Assembly: GCA_965660815.1 (NCBI GenBank)
Contig: CBFIBG010000052.1
Location: forward strand, 186,001 to 250,000
Direction: 5' to 3'
Source of the DNA: Glaciecola sp965660815
GTDB lineage: Bacteria; Pseudomonadota; Gammaproteobacteria; Enterobacterales; Alteromonadaceae
DNA length: 64,000 nucleotides
Part shown: one piece after another, positions 46,428-55,879 of the stretch
Layout: the number at the start of each line of letters is the position of its first letter
Position numbering within the stretch: the stretch's first letter is position 1
Position numbers and translations under genes: made by a program
Notes under the pieces: model-generated
Databases searched by the model: none
What the model was told of the DNA's origin: nothing
Seen by the model: only the letters and a program-made list of their open reading frames with translations

Positions 46428-47213
46428 TTAGAACTCATACGTAAGCGCTAAGCCGTATTCTATGTCAGTTTTTTCTACGTCGACGAACGGATCAGAGTTG
46501 TGTTTTATTTCTATTTCAAAACCGACTGAAATAGCTTCGTTGATAGGGAAATTAACTGCGCCCAATGCCAACAACCTTAAATCACTCGCATCACTGACGG
46601 CAGGTTGAATGTAAGTTGTCATAGATATCGAATAGTCAAAGTCGTTGTCGTGATCATAGACGTATCGGGCATACAAATTGGCTCTAAAGGTATCGTCTGT
46701 TATTCCTGTAGATTCGGAAGACTCAGTTTCATAAAATACGCCTGCTCCCAATACTAGCTGGCTTGCATAATTGTTAGCAGAAATTTCATTTCTGTAGCGA
46801 ATGTTGGAACCTACCAACTCTCTATTCGATAAATCTGCAAAATCATCGTATTGATATTGAGTAAAAACCTCTAAATCAACATTTTCGGTTATTAGATCAA
46901 GTGAGATCCATCTAGCGTGAAGGAATAATTCATCTTCGTCTCTAACTGCATTGGTTTCTGAAAACGTATAATCACCAATAAAGACGAACAGGTTATTGTC
47001 TTCTCTAAATCTAACTACATTATCAATGTTGATTTCCCGCTCGTCTTTATTTCCAGACTGTCCATCAATTGTGATTCCTATGTTTCCGCTGAGCCCCTGT
47101 TCAGGCACTATTTTATCATTGATCGGAACGATCGCATGATTAGGCAGTATGACTAGAGTAAGTAAACCACAGCATAAATATTTAAACAGAAAAGGTTGGC
47201 GGCCCTTGGCCAT
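46428..47213 (-). CDS. DUF481-family outer-membrane protein
   Basis: 261 residues with a signal peptide (YLCCGLLTLVILPNHA). The mature part is a beta-barrel pattern with ENNLF-like FREDNNLFVFIGDYTFSE and ISLDLITENVDLEVFTQYQYD, typical of DUF481, and ends in YGLALTYEF, an outer-membrane insertion signal. Function unknown. It follows the potassium channel gene (38 bp between them, same strand), so the two may be co-transcribed. Confidence 0.78.
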   Translation of the reverse strand: MAKGRQPFLFKYLCCGLLTLVILPNHAIVPINDKIVPEQGLSGNIGITIDGQSGNKDEREINIDNVVRFREDNNLFVFIGDYTFSETNAVRDEDELFLHARWISLDLITENVDLEVFTQYQYDDFADLSNRELVGSNIRYRNEISANNYASQLVLGAGVFYETESSESTGITDDTFRANLYARYVYDHDNDFDYSISMTTYIQPAVSDASDLRLLALGAVNFPINEAISVGFEIEIKHNSDPFVDVEKTDIEYGLALTYEF

Positions 47214-47251
47214 ATTATTATTCCTTTGGTGCGTTGATAATTGGTTATATT

Positions 47252-48223
47252 TTATTGTTCTTCATAAATGCTTTTACCGCAATGAGGACAGGATCGTTTC
47301 TCCATTACTTCTTGAATAAATTTGACTTCTTCTCTTATCTGCTCGGCCACATTTCGACTTAGGCCTAACGAGACCCGTAGTTTTTCAAATTCTTCTTCTT
47401 CAAGTTCGCAAATTATGCCATCTTCTAACATAGTTTGAAATTGACGTCTCAAACTATCTCTTCTGCGTCTTAATTGGTCGGCCAATCCAGATGCTAGTAT
47501 ACCAGCTGGCAGAGCTGCCATCCCGACTCCTAATATCGTGATCAATCCTCCAAATATTTTGCCTAGTGTCGTTATGGGAGTGACATCACCATAACCCACA
47601 GTGGTTAATGTCACAGTAGACCACCACATAGCCTGCGGAATAGAGCCAAAAACCTCGGGCTGTGCATTGTGTTCAACCAAGTAAATCCCGCATGCAGCTA
47701 ATACAAGAATAACCAACAAAATGAATATCGCAGCAAAAATTGTGCTCGATTCTTCTTTAAATACGTCAAACAGCACTTTCATCGCAACTGAGTAACGAGT
47801 GAGTTTGAGCACACGTAATAAACGTAACACTCGTAAAAATCGCAAATCGATTGCAAAAAATAACGATAAATAGAATGGCAGTATTGCCACCAGATCGATA
47901 ATCGCAAGTGGAGACTTTATAAATTCAATTCTGGTTTTAAATGCGCTCTGATTCGGTTTTTGCTCAACGCTGGTCCAAATTCTTAAGACGTATTCTAGAG
48001 TGAACACCATAACCGAAAAAATTTCCAGATATGTAAATAAATCTCTGTATTGATAATAAATATCGTTGACTGTTTCAAGAGTAACAGCGATTACATTAAT
48101 GCCAATTAAAATCAGTAAAAGAACGTTTAAAAACTTTGAAGCAGTAGAGGATGTTTCTTGAGGTTCAAGAACTTGAAAAAGTGAGCGTCTTATAGTGTTG
48201 TTTCTACTTTGGTTAGTTGGCAT
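47252..48223 (-). CDS. Voltage-gated-type potassium channel (ion transporter)
   Basis: 323 residues with six membrane segments. S4 is visible as FLRVLRLLRVLKLTRYSVAM, with regularly spaced arginines, and the selectivity filter as TLTTVGYGDVTPITTLG, so it selects potassium. S6 is followed by a C-terminal cytoplasmic helix and a single CPHCGKSIYEEQ tail, which could be one half of a zinc knuckle shared between subunits of the tetramer; that is inference. Prokaryotic Kv-like channels of this size are common in marine bacteria. Confidence 0.9.
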   Translation of the reverse strand: MPTNQSRNNTIRRSLFQVLEPQETSSTASKFLNVLLLILIGINVIAVTLETVNDIYYQYRDLFTYLEIFSVMVFTLEYVLRIWTSVEQKPNQSAFKTRIEFIKSPLAIIDLVAILPFYLSLFFAIDLRFLRVLRLLRVLKLTRYSVAMKVLFDVFKEESSTIFAAIFILLVILVLAACGIYLVEHNAQPEVFGSIPQAMWWSTVTLTTVGYGDVTPITTLGKIFGGLITILGVGMAALPAGILASGLADQLRRRRDSLRRQFQTMLEDGIICELEEEEFEKLRVSLGLSRNVAEQIREEVKFIQEVMEKRSCPHCGKSIYEEQ

Positions 48224-48484
48224 ATTATTTTCTATTTCGAAGGTATAGGCCTCAGCCTAGTTCAAGCATAAAGACGTATTAGAACCAAGTTTTTCTTCTA
48301 AGCGATTTTCTATTAATTGGTTATCGGTATTTTTACAGCGGTCATGATAATTATTGTTTAATATGTTAGTCAAAAGGTTATAAGACTATAGTATTGTATT
48401 CGTTATTAATCTTTATAAATTTTCCCAGTTTACCGATACATCCAACACGGTCGTCTGTAATTAAACTAATGTGTAAACTGGTCT

Positions 48485-50095
48485 ATGCAATTAAATAATC
48501 TAAAAATAAGTACGAAAATTGACATTGCGCTTGTCACCCTATTTTTATTCATTCTAACTATTTCGGGTTTTTATCAGTATTATAGCCAAAGGGACATGGT
48601 TGAAGCTGTTGTGCACAATCAAGCAAACGACTTAGCCATGAGCTATTTCGATAATATAAACACCTTGATGCTTACTGGCGGCATGTCTAATTCAGATATT
48701 GCAAGGAATAAAGTGCTAGCAAAGTCTGAAGTATTAAATGCAAAAATTTTAAGAACAGAGGCTGTTTCAAAAGTGTTTGGCTCTGCACCAGAACACAACT
48801 TACCCAAAGATAAATTTGACCAACTAGGTCTAAAGGGCGAACAGGTGGATGAAGTATACAGTGTAAACGGCGAGAGAGTGCTCACTGTGATTGCACCACT
48901 TTTGGCCAGCAGCGATTACGCTGGCACAAATTGTTTAGGGTGCCATGCAGCCAATGAAGGGGATTTATTAGGTGCAGTGAGGGTTGATTACTCTCTGGCA
49001 AGCTTTGACGAACGGATCAATAAAGATGTTCTTACACAACTCGCACTTACTACTCTAATGATGGTTATTGGCATTTTTTGCATAAGCTTGATTTTACGTA
49101 AAATTGTGGTAAATCCTCTAGCTAAAACCAAACAAAAAATCAGCGAAATAGAACAAAACGGTGACTTAACTGTTCGCATTGAAGTGGATCAAAAAGATGA
49201 AATTGGACAAATGGGAGTTGCGCTCAACTCAATGATGAATAAATTAGGTTCTACAATCAGTGATGTTTCATCTTCGATGAAGTTGCTTATCGATGAATCT
49301 CATCATCTTTCAGAAATAACGGATAAAAGCCTTTCAGGCGTACGCAGGCAGCAAAGAGAAACAGAAGAAGTTGCCACAGCAATGACCGAAATGGAGCAAA
49401 ACTCCATCGAAGTGGCGAACAATACTCAATCGGCCTCAGAGGCAACTAGTGAAGCGACACAACTAGTAACTCAAGGCCGAAGCGCGGTGCAGGACACCCT
49501 TTCAAGTATTGATAGTCTGGCAAATGAAATTGCACAAGCTAGCGACGTGGTGAACAAATTAGAGAATGATAGTGAAAATATTACCAACGTTGTTGAAGTT
49601 ATTTCATCTATTGCAGAGCAAACCAACCTACTCGCGTTAAATGCAGCAATAGAAGCTGCGAGGGCCGGAGAGAGTGGAAGAGGATTTGCGGTCGTTGCTG
49701 ACGAGGTAAGATCGTTGGCAACGCGAACTCATCAATCAACTAATGAAATAAAGCTCCTCGTCGAGACAATACAAAGCCAGGCGCAGCAGGCCAAGTCAGT
49801 TATGGACAATAGTGAATCACACTCAAGCATGAGTGTACAAAGAGCACAAAATGCAGATAGTGTTTTGAAACAAATAACGTCTGCTGTTGACCGAGTATCA
49901 GACATGAATAAACAAATTTCTATTGCAGCAGACCAACAAAGTCAAGTGACGTCAGAAATGAACAGAAATGTGGATGGCATAAGTGATGTGACGACACAAA
50001 CAGCTAATAGTAGTAACGAACTAGAAGCCGTTAGCCAAACATTGGCAGACCTAGCAAAAGCTCTAAATGCGAAGGTGAATCAATTTAAAATATAA
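48485..50095 (+). CDS. Methyl-accepting chemotaxis protein with a c-type haem motif
   Basis: 536 residues. Helix 1 at about 13-32, a periplasmic sensor with C150-L-G-C153-H154 (TNCLGCHAANEGD), helix 2 near 182-204, HAMP (about 205-258) and a signalling domain with the hairpin EAARAGESGRGFAVVADEV and RSLATRTHQST. A CXXCH motif in the periplasm is the attachment site for covalent haem c, so the sensor may read redox state, oxygen or nitric oxide, like the haem-containing sensors studied in Geobacter. No chemotaxis gene is adjacent. One CXXCH motif alone can occur by chance, but its position in the sensor is convincing. Confidence 0.9.
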   Translation: MQLNNLKISTKIDIALVTLFLFILTISGFYQYYSQRDMVEAVVHNQANDLAMSYFDNINTLMLTGGMSNSDIARNKVLAKSEVLNAKILRTEAVSKVFGSAPEHNLPKDKFDQLGLKGEQVDEVYSVNGERVLTVIAPLLASSDYAGTNCLGCHAANEGDLLGAVRVDYSLASFDERINKDVLTQLALTTLMMVIGIFCISLILRKIVVNPLAKTKQKISEIEQNGDLTVRIEVDQKDEIGQMGVALNSMMNKLGSTISDVSSSMKLLIDESHHLSEITDKSLSGVRRQQRETEEVATAMTEMEQNSIEVANNTQSASEATSEATQLVTQGRSAVQDTLSSIDSLANEIAQASDVVNKLENDSENITNVVEVISSIAEQTNLLALNAAIEAARAGESGRGFAVVADEVRSLATRTHQSTNEIKLLVETIQSQAQQAKSVMDNSESHSSMSVQRAQNADSVLKQITSAVDRVSDMNKQISIAADQQSQVTSEMNRNVDGISDVTTQTANSSNELEAVSQTLADLAKALNAKVNQFKI

Positions 50096-50131
50096 ATAAC
50101 ATTCCCAAAACATGCACATTTATGACTTTGC

Positions 50132-50180
50132 GTGCCTGCACACCACCACTATGCACATAACTGAAGCTGGTTGCAGGCAC
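50132..50180. repeat. Inverted repeat between convergent genes
   Basis: GTGCCTGCA (50132-50140) and TGCAGGCAC (50172-50180) are perfect complements, 31 bp apart, in the 113-bp gap between the chemoreceptor and kinase-like genes. It may form a long-looped terminator; there is no T run. Confidence 0.4.
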
Positions 50181-50208
50181 TACACTTCGCCTGCTGGATT
50201 TGAGAATA

Positions 50209-51324
50209 TCAAGAATTACTTTTATTAATTAATCGCAATGCTTTATTAGTTTGTTCGCTACTGTATTCGTTGAGCTTAACGTGATCACTGGCCCAACCGA
50301 CTAAAAATCTTTCGAAATCCGCCCAAGCGAATGGGATTAATCGTTTCCATTCGTTGGTTAAATTCACACAATTATCCATGGGCCATGAGTAGGTTTTTAT
50401 TAAATGTTGCTTTAACTTCTCGAAATATAATTCTTCAACAGCATTTGAATGTTTATTAAGGCCATTTGAGTCAAAGCAACTTCCTAGGAGGTATATTAAA
50501 TCTTTAATCCCTGCACCTCTGCCGACATACTGAAAGTCAACTGCAGCAACAGATATTTGCGGGTAAGAAGTTTCTATAGAAGGATTGAAGCAAAAGTTCG
50601 CAATTTTAGCATCGCCATGCACTAAGGTTTGGTAGTTTGCATGTTCAAGAATATTGTCAATTTTTTCTGCAGATTTCTTTAGTGGACTATTCGGCATAGT
50701 CTCGAGTTCATGAGGCCGAGTTCCAAGGTGCCAGTAGGTACCAGGTTGTTCAAAATTATCAAATGGTGTGTTCAGAAAGTATGCATGAAAGCTTGCTAAC
50801 CATCTAGCTGCGCCAAATACTTTTACAAGATATTCGTCTTCTTTTAAACGCTTTTGCAGGAAAGGTTTGTTGATATTTTTAGCGACTGCAGCATAACCTG
50901 TTGCTAGTGATTGATCCTTTAAAACAAACCTAGGTGTGATTCTTTCGTCCAAACCAATCTGGTCCAAATCCTCCATAATCAACCATAAATTGCGATCGCT
51001 CTTTCCAGTCGCCTTCAGTTCTGGGATTTTACAACTTTTAGGTAAGTGATGGGCAAAATTTTGATAAAACAACTGCTCGTTAATGTAAGACTGGAGTTTT
51101 CGATTATGAGAAAAGTCACTTTGCCATCCTCGTGGATGTTGTTTTTGCTTTGTGAAATTAATATATTTCAAGATGCAGTAGTGGCAAGAGTGTTTGTCTC
51201 TGGCTATTTTGAATCTAGATATTTCTCCATATCCACTCCACAAGTCTTGCACTTGCTCAATTTTGTTTACATTGAAATCACTAAATACCGATTTGACTAT
51301 TTCAATGGTTTCACACTTGCTCAT
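50209..51324 (-). CDS. ChoK/ecdysteroid-kinase-like phosphotransferase
   Basis: The frame opens at a TTG at 51366, but the ATG at 51324 gives 371 residues and is the more likely start. It has the aminoglycoside-phosphotransferase-like kinase fold: HSCHYCILKYIN (ATP-lobe Lys), TLVHGDAKIANFCF (catalytic HGD-x-x-x-x-N) and VDFQYVGRGAGIKDLIYLLG (metal-binding DFQ in place of DFG). The DFQYVGRG form places it with the EcKinase/CHK-like family. The substrate is unknown; marine bacterial relatives may act on small hydroxylated compounds. Confidence 0.8.
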   Translation of the reverse strand: MSKCETIEIVKSVFSDFNVNKIEQVQDLWSGYGEISRFKIARDKHSCHYCILKYINFTKQKQHPRGWQSDFSHNRKLQSYINEQLFYQNFAHHLPKSCKIPELKATGKSDRNLWLIMEDLDQIGLDERITPRFVLKDQSLATGYAAVAKNINKPFLQKRLKEDEYLVKVFGAARWLASFHAYFLNTPFDNFEQPGTYWHLGTRPHELETMPNSPLKKSAEKIDNILEHANYQTLVHGDAKIANFCFNPSIETSYPQISVAAVDFQYVGRGAGIKDLIYLLGSCFDSNGLNKHSNAVEELYFEKLKQHLIKTYSWPMDNCVNLTNEWKRLIPFAWADFERFLVGWASDHVKLNEYSSEQTNKALRLINKSNS

Positions 51325-51546
51325 TAGACTAGAAGGCTTCCAAAATAAAGGGTAAATGTTACTCAAAAAATTTTCATATTGTAGGTGTTATGCAGAGTAA
51401 CTGAGTAATGTATCTGTGAAGTATACAACGAATATTTGCTATTAAGCTTAATTATCTACATTACATAACTGTTATTATTTTTATAAAATTGAAAGAAAAA
51501 ATATAAGACAAGGTTCTGTGTCATACTAACCAAAAAGGAAAAATGT

Positions 51547-51960
51547 ATGGAAAACACAATTTTCGCCACAATAGGTTTTATAGTTTGGGTATTAATATTG
51601 CTATTAGCGTTAGCCACGTATCGGACTATTTATAATAATTCCAATAAACGAAAATCGCTGAAATTTGATCCTAACGGGCAAGATGTAAGCGACTTTGGTC
51701 AACGCTTGACCAGAGCACATGCGAACTGCTATGAGTCGTCCTTATTTATTATTGGGCCTATGCTGTTAGCAATAGCTACCGATTCGATGGCTATTACCGA
51801 TGGCCTATCTATATTTATATTGCTTGCTCGAATTCTGCAAACGACAGTACATATAATCTCAACGTCAAACCCTGCTATTGCACTTAGGTTTGTGCTGTTT
51901 CTAATACAATTCGCCATTAGTGCTTATTGGCTGGTAATGCTTGGAGTAAAGTTCGCGTAA
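51547..51960 (+). CDS. MAPEG-family membrane protein
   Basis: 137 residues, four hydrophobic segments, with the RLTRAHANCYESSLFIIGPML loop between the first and second that marks MAPEG proteins (relatives of microsomal glutathione transferases and leukotriene C4 synthase). AAAAAGGAAAA precedes the ATG. Bacterial members are mostly uncharacterised, with glutathione-dependent detoxification suggested. Confidence 0.85.
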   Translation: MENTIFATIGFIVWVLILLLALATYRTIYNNSNKRKSLKFDPNGQDVSDFGQRLTRAHANCYESSLFIIGPMLLAIATDSMAITDGLSIFILLARILQTTVHIISTSNPAIALRFVLFLIQFAISAYWLVMLGVKFA

Positions 51961-52118
51961 TTATTACTTATCAACTGTAAAGAATTAAAGTCTAGGTATA
52001 GTAAATTGTACAGGATCAAATTATTAAAAAATTATGCTATTCGTTTATAGGTTCTCTAATTAAAAGAAGTAAGTATAATTCTGCCACTATCATTATTCAC
52101 TGACCCATTATAAAAAAT

Positions 52119-53960
52119 ATGTTTTCATTTTTTGAGCGACTTACAGAGCCATTTCCAAAGCTTTCCCCAGAGCAACCACCAAAAAGTATTTTTGCTTTTT
52201 GTCGTTATTATACGAATGGTATGTGGCACGTACTTATTGTTGTATCAATATTAAGCGCACTTGTCGCTATTCTGGAAGTGAGTCTGGTTGGATTCATGGG
52301 GCAATTAGTGGATTGGTTTGCGGTTAAAGACCCCGCTACTTTTTTGCAAGAGGAAAAGAGCGCTCTAATCTGGATGGGACTGCTTGTACTGTTTATCTTG
52401 CCATTTTTCGTTATTTTAAACTCTCTGCTGACACATCAATCAATACTTGGCAACTATCCAATGCGCATAAGGTGGTTAGCGCACAAATATTTATTGACAC
52501 AGAGTCTAAGCTTTTACCAAGACGAATTCGCTGGAAGAGTCGCAACGAAAGTCATGCAAACCGCTTTATCAGTGAGAGAAACCGTCACTAAGCTAATGAA
52601 TTTAGCCGTATATATTTGCGTATACTTCGTGTCTGTAGTAGTACTTGTCTTCTCCACTGATTGGCGTCTAGCCATGCCTCTAATCACCTGGCTCGTTTTG
52701 TATGTACTGATTCTGAAAGTGATGTTGCCAAAACTCAAAGCTGTATCACAGAAACAAGCTGATGCAAGGTCAGTGATGACAGGTCGAATAGTCGATAGCT
52801 ATACCAACATAATGACGGTAAAACTCTTTTCTCATCATTCTAGAGAAGAAACCTATGCCAAAGATGGAATGCTCGGTTTTCTTAATACTGTGTATCCACA
52901 AATGCGTTTAGTCACTGTATTGCAGGCTCTTGTCTGGGGTATCAACTCTTTGCTTGTGTTTGCAGTAGCTGCTTTGGCCATCTTTTTATGGATAAATGGT
53001 TCGGTAAGCCCAGGGGATTTGGCTATTGCAGTGAGTTTAAGTTTGAGATTAAACGGAATGTCACAATGGATAATGTGGGAAGTGTCCTCGCTATTTGAAA
53101 ATATAGGCACGGTTCAAGATGGCATTAATACGCTTGCCATACCCACTGATATTCAAGATAAAAATAGTGCGTCAACCTTGCGTATAAAAGGAGGAAGCAT
53201 TACTTTTGACAAAGTAAACTTTGCGTACAAAACAAAGAATAATCTTCCTGTAGAGGTATTTAACAATCTAACATTTGAATTAAAACCAGGAGAAAAAGTA
53301 GGCTTGGTTGGGCGTTCCGGAGCAGGAAAGTCGACGTTGGTGAATTTGTTATTGCGTTTTTACGACATCCAGTCTGGAGAAATACTGATTGACGGCGATA
53401 ACATCCAAGACGTTAAACAGGAATCTTTGCGGGCTAACATAAGTATGGTGACTCAAGATACTTCATTGATGCATCGTTCCGTTAGAGACAATATTATGTA
53501 CGGTAAAATGAATGCATCAGAGGAACAAATGATAGCTGCAGCCAAACAAGCTGAAGCCCATGAATTCATACTCAAATTGAGTGATGCAAAAGGCCGTAAA
53601 GGTTATGATGCTCATGTTGGTGAACGTGGTGTAAAGCTTTCTGGTGGCCAAAGGCAGCGTATTGCCATTGCTAGAGTAATGTTGAAAGATGCCCCTATCT
53701 TGATATTAGATGAAGCGACATCGGCTTTAGATTCAGAGGTTGAAGCTGCAATTCAAGAGGGGCTGAGCAAGATAATGGAATCCAAAACAGTATTGGCTAT
53801 CGCACATCGTTTATCAACTATCGCTCAAATGGATAGGTTGCTGGTACTCGATAAAGGAAAAATCGTAGAATCTGGTAGCCATGGGGAATTATTGGAGCTA
53901 AATGGCATTTATGCCAAACTATGGGCCCATCAAACCGGTGGATTTATAGGCGTAGATTAA
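52119..53960 (+). CDS. ABC transporter, fused membrane and ATPase domains
   Basis: 613 residues, a half-transporter of the exporter type. The membrane domain covers residues about 30-340, with six helices, and a nucleotide-binding domain follows with Walker A GRSGAGKSTLVNLLL, signature KLSGGQRQRIAIARVML, ILDEATSALDSE (Walker B) and the His switch in IAHRLSTIAQ. As a homodimer it would export lipids, peptides or toxic compounds; the substrate is unknown. It follows the MAPEG gene by 158 bp on the same strand, and no pairing partner is nearby. Confidence 0.9.
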   Translation: MFSFFERLTEPFPKLSPEQPPKSIFAFCRYYTNGMWHVLIVVSILSALVAILEVSLVGFMGQLVDWFAVKDPATFLQEEKSALIWMGLLVLFILPFFVILNSLLTHQSILGNYPMRIRWLAHKYLLTQSLSFYQDEFAGRVATKVMQTALSVRETVTKLMNLAVYICVYFVSVVVLVFSTDWRLAMPLITWLVLYVLILKVMLPKLKAVSQKQADARSVMTGRIVDSYTNIMTVKLFSHHSREETYAKDGMLGFLNTVYPQMRLVTVLQALVWGINSLLVFAVAALAIFLWINGSVSPGDLAIAVSLSLRLNGMSQWIMWEVSSLFENIGTVQDGINTLAIPTDIQDKNSASTLRIKGGSITFDKVNFAYKTKNNLPVEVFNNLTFELKPGEKVGLVGRSGAGKSTLVNLLLRFYDIQSGEILIDGDNIQDVKQESLRANISMVTQDTSLMHRSVRDNIMYGKMNASEEQMIAAAKQAEAHEFILKLSDAKGRKGYDAHVGERGVKLSGGQRQRIAIARVMLKDAPILILDEATSALDSEVEAAIQEGLSKIMESKTVLAIAHRLSTIAQMDRLLVLDKGKIVESGSHGELLELNGIYAKLWAHQTGGFIGVD

Positions 53961-54049
53961 ACATTAGATAGCAAGCGTTATTGTTCGAATATTTTTATGT
54001 TAATCTAATAAAATGACAAGGGAAGTTGGGTCCAACCATTGGAGATTTT

Positions 54050-54631
54050 ATGAAAGGCGATGATGTAAGTAAATTATCAATAGATCGTGTATTTCTAAGT
54101 GAGATGCAAGGCAAGCCTATTTCCACTGGATATGTTCCCGATACTCCTGACCCTAAGCAGGGAGCTAGCGTTGCTTGCGGCATTAATTTAGGGCAGACGA
54201 GTTTACAGCAACTCAAAAGCATGAACTTAAATCCAATTTTAACCGGCAAGCTATATCCTTATTTAGGTAGAACAGGGGATGAGGCTAGAACTTACTTAAG
54301 AAACTTCCCTCTTAGACTGTCTGAAAACGAAGTGAATATCATTGTCAATGAAATGCTGACATTAACAATTAATAATTTGGTAACTAAATATAATAAAGTT
54401 GCGCAGAATTCATTTCAATCATTACCAAGTGAGTGGCAAACAGTCATCGCGTCTGTTTATTTGCAATATGAGGACCTGCCAGTCAGATTCCCCGTTTTTT
54501 GGAGGTATTTAACCGAAGCCGACTGGTCTAACGCTTTGGCCATGTTAAGAAATTTTGATGACAATTATGTTACTCGCCGGAATACAGAAGCTGACTACAT
54601 AGAACTCTGCTCAAAAAAAAATGATTCATAG
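54050..54631 (+). CDS. Pesticin-like muramidase domain protein
   Basis: The frame is open from a TTG at 54026, but ATG at 54050 follows TTGGAG by five bases, giving 193 residues. The order SEMQGKPISTGYVPD, GASVACGINLGQ and the RRNTEADYI end follow the C-terminal lysozyme-like domain of pesticin (T4-lysozyme type), which cuts peptidoglycan glycan strands. There is no signal peptide or membrane segment, so it would need a holin, a secretion system such as type VI, or lysis for release. No immunity gene or prophage gene is visible nearby. The catalytic Glu would be the one in FLSEMQG; this is by resemblance. Confidence 0.6.
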   Translation: MKGDDVSKLSIDRVFLSEMQGKPISTGYVPDTPDPKQGASVACGINLGQTSLQQLKSMNLNPILTGKLYPYLGRTGDEARTYLRNFPLRLSENEVNIIVNEMLTLTINNLVTKYNKVAQNSFQSLPSEWQTVIASVYLQYEDLPVRFPVFWRYLTEADWSNALAMLRNFDDNYVTRRNTEADYIELCSKKNDS

Positions 54632-54658
54632 ACATAACATTAATCAGCATTTATGGGT

Positions 54659-55333
54659 TCAAGTAAAAGAGCTTATTTGAGACAGAGGCTTTTTGTTTGT
54701 AGCATGTGTAGGGATCGTAGCATTATCTGAAGGATGCCCCACTACCAACAACATAAATGGACGTTCGTTACTAGGCCTTTTACATATTTTACTGAGGAAT
54801 GTCATTGGTTTGGGAGTATGCGTTAACGTTGCTAACCCAGAGCTGTGCAAAGCTGTAATCAAAATGCCCGTCGCAATGCCTACAGACTCATGAACGTAAT
54901 AATTTTGCTTTTCTCCATTTTCCTCAATACCACCGTTTTTTTGACAAAAAATAGCAATTAACCAAGGGGCTATTTCAAGGTAAGGTTTGTGTGCATCAGT
55001 CCCTAAAGGCTTTAAGGCATCTAGCCACTGTTGTGATGTCTTGTTCGAGTAAAACCTTTGTTCATGCTCTTCCGCCTTTTCACGGATTTGTTTTTTTACC
55101 TCGGCAGAGGAAATGGCGACAAAATGCCAGGGTTGGTGGTTGGCTCCACTAGGAGCGGTTCCTGCAGCGAGTATAGCATTTTCGATAACTTCCTTCGGCA
55201 CAGATTTATCGCTAAAAGACCGAATACTGTGGCGGTTTTTTATTGTCTTATAAAATGCTTGAGAGTTTTCTACGATTTGCTCGTCGGTATATTTGGTAAA
55301 ATCTGTCAAAGGCAAACAAGGCACGTTCTTCAT
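54659..55333 (-). CDS. Nitroreductase-fold flavoprotein, iodotyrosine-deiminase-like
   Basis: 224 residues. The flavin-binding RHSIRSFSDKSVPKEVIENA and GTAPSGANHQPWHFVAI are nitroreductase marks. The blocks YLEIAPWLIAIFCQ, HESVGIATGILITALHSSG, LATLTHTPKPMTFLSKI and NERPFMLLVVGHPSDNATIP follow iodotyrosine deiminase (IYD) closely. The Glu, Tyr and Lys that grip the amino acid zwitterion in IYD have candidates in EEHEQRFYSNK and DAHKPYLE. IYD removes iodide or other halogens from halotyrosines with reduced FMN. A general nitroreductase is the alternative. Single gene, convergent with the muramidase gene. Confidence 0.72.
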   Translation of the reverse strand: MKNVPCLPLTDFTKYTDEQIVENSQAFYKTIKNRHSIRSFSDKSVPKEVIENAILAAGTAPSGANHQPWHFVAISSAEVKKQIREKAEEHEQRFYSNKTSQQWLDALKPLGTDAHKPYLEIAPWLIAIFCQKNGGIEENGEKQNYYVHESVGIATGILITALHSSGLATLTHTPKPMTFLSKICKRPSNERPFMLLVVGHPSDNATIPTHATNKKPLSQISSFT

Positions 55334-55599
55334 TTGTTATTTCCTACACAATGCTGATGTAAACAGTAAGTTATTATTCGTATTATTGCAAAACATCAAC
55401 GCTAGAGTGCTAAATACACATTTTTAAATGTAGCAATTTATACTCATTGAATTTTTGATGTCGGAAATTGTTGGAATATCCGGTTGAAAAAATGTTCACG
55501 CAGAAACTGCGAAGTACGTGTATTTCAAATAACGATAAATACAATGTTGGTTCTCGTGTCAAATGGTAGAGATTTTGATGAAAGATCTTCTTTTTTTAC

Positions 55600-55627
55600 T
55601 TGTAAGATTGTACTTGGTAAGTATAAT
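55600..55627 (+). promoter_or_regulatory. Sigma-70 promoter for the tRNA-Trp-secE-nusG transcript
   Basis: TTGTAA (55600-55605), 16 bp, TATAAT (55622-55627), then a GC-rich discriminator (ACGCGTCCCTCCC) as in stringently controlled stable-RNA promoters. It is about 100 bp before the tRNA. The rest of the 55334-55734 gap shows nothing else recognisable. Confidence 0.75.
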
Positions 55628-55734
55628 ACGCGTCCCTCCCTTATGACGCTGACAATTCCCACAAAATTGAAACTTCACAAGGGTAGTGCAATTGTTGAAT
55701 GATTATCTTACATACTAGTCAGTATTGGATATGA

Positions 55735-55811
55735 AGGGGTGTAGTTCGAATTGGTAGAACAGCGGTCTCCAAAACCGATGGTTGGGGGTTCGAGTCCCTC
55801 CACCCCTGCCA
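55735..55811 (+). tRNA. trpT: tRNA-Trp (CCA anticodon)
   Basis: AGGGGTG pairs with CACCCCT to form the acceptor stem, with discriminator G and an encoded CCA. The D stem is GTTC/GAAC, the anticodon loop CTCCAAA holds CCA, and the T arm is GGGGG-TTCGAGT-CCCTC. One pair at the top of the anticodon stem is a G-A mismatch. It lies just before secE, its usual place in gammaproteobacteria. Confidence 0.96.
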
Positions 55812-55879
55812 TTCAATTAAGTTTTTATGTAGCCCATGATTTTTAAAATGTCGTGAGCTATCATTAATAGGTAACACTA

